DNA of 36,065 nucleotides from Ichthyophthirius multifiliis (taxonomy: Eukaryota; Ciliophora; Oligohymenophorea; Hymenostomatida). The stretch is from assembly GCF_000220395.1 (NCBI RefSeq), contig NW_004086289.1, forward strand, positions 1 through 36,065, read 5' to 3'. Under the pieces are notes generated by a model. It was not told where the DNA came from, did no database searches, and saw only the letters and a program-made list of their open reading frames with translations. The translations under genes and the position numbers were made by a program. The number at the start of each line of letters is the position of its first letter. Positions within the stretch are counted from its first letter, which is position 1. Shown here one piece after another: positions 34,137 through 36,065 of this stretch.

Positions 34137-36065
34137 TAGAAGGTATTTTAAATTTTATTTTATTTATTTAAATTACTGAATCTAAATTAGTTGGGAATAT
34201 GTAAAAATTCTCAGAATTTATATAAATTATTTAAATCTTTTCAATTTAGTAAGATATATTAAAGTTTTTTATATCTTTTTAATTTTCATTTATATAGTGC
34301 GTTTAAATTAATATTTATTAATAATTCTGTTTATTTTACTTTTATTTAAATTACAGGCTGTAATAGTTATAACTATTCTATTATTAATTATGATAAAAAT
34401 AGAGCGTATAAATTTCTATTATTTTTATAAATTAAATAAAACTTAGAAAGTAATATATTCTTTAAAATTAATCATTTAATTTTTTAATAAAGAAAGTAGA
34501 TTTTTTGAATTAATAGTTATTTGCTAAAAATTATATTAAATAGACAGTATTATTTAAATTTGGTTTTTTTTCATAAAATAATGAAATGAAAAAAGCCTGT
34601 AATAATTTTATATTTTTTCAAGTTAAATTATTTTATTTTTTAATAGTTTGTAAAATAGTCATAATGTATTAATAAAAAATTAAAAATAGTTTATAAAATG
34701 ATTTATATATGCAATAATTTGAAATAAATATATATCATTAATAATAAAGAGCAATGTAAGCATTTTTTCTAAATAAATTAAACAAAAAAATATAATGTAA
34801 TTGCTAAATTTATATCTTTTTAATAAAATTTATTAAATATTTAGTGCGTAAATCTTATACTAAATTAATTTTAGGATTGCGTAAATTCTTCATAATTTAT
34901 CTTATTTTTTAATGAGTTAAAATAAAAGATAGTAATATTATATTTTTAGATTTTTTTTATTTTATTTAAAATAGAATTTCATTTATATTATTTTTTTAAT
35001 GATTGATTTGGTTTAATAATTTTTTTAAAAAATAGAGTTAATTGGAAAAATATGTATAATAATATTTATCTTATTTAAAATTATAATTAAAATATACAAA
35101 TATCTTTAATTTTAAAAGATAATAAAATATGATATCATTATATTAAAAAAAAATATTATTTTTTATTTATATTATTTTACTATTAAATAAATATTTGTGT
35201 TTAAATTTTTATTATTTTTCTTATTTAATAAACATAATATATAATTTAATTATATATACTTTTACTTTTTTAAGATTAATGAAAATTTTACAATAAAAAA
35301 AGAATATACATACTATAAATATTAATTTTTAATAATTTTATTTTTAAAATTATAAAGTCAAATATTAAATTTATATTTAAAAAGTTCTTTTAATAATTAA
35401 GAAGGATGTCATATTTAATTTATTTATATATTTATTTTATTACTGAAGATTGAATAAATAAATCGAAATTATTGTTTATATATTATTTTATAAATAAATA
35501 ATAATAGATTGAATAAGTAAATAATATTGATTTTAATTTATGATTTTTATATTATTTAGATTGTAAAATTTAATAGTTATATATTTTTAATTAATTATAT
35601 AAAAATTTTGTGTGTATAATATTATTATTTCAAGTGTATATACTTTTTTTAGTAAAAATAAGAATATTAGAATTATTTTTAATAATTTTATAATTAACTT
35701 ATTTTAAATATTATAGGAAGTATTAATATATTAGATCAAATTTATGATTATCATATAAAAAGCTTATATTTGTCATTATTTTATATAAATATGGGCTTTA
35801 TATTAATTCTATTAATTTAAAATAGGATTTAATATTTTCTTTATATTTTTGAATCATTCTTTTTTAAATTTAAATAAAATTAAATGATTTTTAGTTATAA
35901 TAATTTTTTTAATATGTATTAAATGAAATTAGTTTTAAAATTATTTAATCATAAAATTTTTTTTAAGAATAATATATAAAATCTAACAAATTGATAATTA
36001 AAAAAAAAATATAAAAAATTAATTAAAGGATATTATAAACTTAGCAAAATAAACATATGTATTTC
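34137..36065 (+). pseudogene. Micro-exon gene fragment G4, decayed duplicate of the G3 3' third
   Basis: Starts with TAG-AAG-GTAT (AAG where G3 has AAA, both Lys) and follows G3 from 23754 onward to the window edge. Retained units include TGC, GCT (ACT in G3), AGC, AAA (AGA in G3), ACA, CCT, TTT, AGC-AAT (AGC-AAC in G3, both S-N-type codons), TGC and the 18-base exon (35036-35053, identical to G3). In about half of the ~34 comparable units the acceptor AG or donor GT has been lost, for example TAG-TTT-ATAA where G3 has TAG-ACT-GTAA. There is no ATG exon, signal-peptide exon or 5' two-thirds. It is best read as a partial duplication decaying neutrally, useful as a control for the constraint on G1 and G3. 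It could continue beyond the right edge. Confidence 0.7.

Noticed and set aside
1-36065. Mitochondrial or plastid genome, suggested by extreme A+T content
   Set aside because: There are no rRNA, tRNA or respiratory genes, very low gene density, GT-AG introns and signal peptides. Nuclear ciliate DNA fits better.
1-36065. tRNA or other structured RNA genes
   Set aside because: I found no GC-rich cloverleaf or TTCGANNC box on either strand. The extreme A+T content makes any such gene conspicuous.
1-36065. Telomere or chromosome-breakage sequence
   Set aside because: No C4A2/G4T2 repeats or breakage-type conserved 15-mer are visible.

Overview
The window looks like nuclear DNA of an oligohymenophorean ciliate of the Tetrahymena/Ichthyophthirius kind. 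It is extremely A+T-rich, coding stretches use TAA and TAG freely where glutamine is expected, only TGA ends reading frames, and introns are short GT...AG elements. The TAA=Gln reading is supported internally: a two-codon exon reads ATA-CAA in one gene copy and ATA-TAA in its paralogue. No genus can be fixed from this sequence, and whether it is somatic (MAC) or germline (MIC) DNA is unknown.

The main content is a family of four related loci whose coding sequence is split almost codon by codon. On the coding strand the units read (T/A/C)AG-NNN-GTAA, repeated every 45-75 bases. Each intron runs from GTAA/GTAT/GTTA to TAG/AAG/CAG, and the exon between two introns is usually exactly three bases, sometimes 6, 9 or 18. 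Copy G1 (minus strand, 5811 to beyond base 1), copy G2 (plus, 9356-11567, truncated and eroding) and copy G3 (plus, 18047 to about 25798) each begin with a small ATG exon and a 60-base exon encoding a signal peptide. About 120 micro-exons follow in G3. Joined, they give a cysteine-rich secreted protein of roughly 165 residues spread over 7.75 kb. The triplets agree codon for codon between copies, including synonymous differences and fixed cysteines, while most intron sequence has drifted. G4 (34137 to the right edge) is a duplicate of the 3' third of G3, and about half of its splice sites are gone.

Layout: 1-5811 G1; 5812-9355 divergent spacer with one doubtful ORF; 9356-11567 G2; 11.6-16.1 kb decayed ordinary genes (a Gln-rich stretch, a coiled-coil ORF, a PAS/histidine-kinase relic, a charged ORF); 16.4-16.9 kb one copy of a dispersed coding relic; 17.0-18.0 kb low-complexity DNA; 18047-25798 G3; 25.8-27.8 kb featureless A+T; 28.3-30.7 kb a tandem pair of SIMPL-domain (DUF541) secreted-protein genes, the first damaged; 30.9-34.0 kb small doubtful ORFs and the second copy of the dispersed relic; 34137-36065 G4.

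Many introns in the middle of G1, G2 and G3 are themselves related ~55-60-base sequences. This suggests the family was fragmented by repeated insertion of one intron-like element (an introner-like process). Because all micro-exons are multiples of three, any exon can be skipped without changing frame. Splicing, as opposed to precise DNA elimination, is the preferred reading because GT and AG are kept while neighbouring bases vary, but no transcript data are available here.
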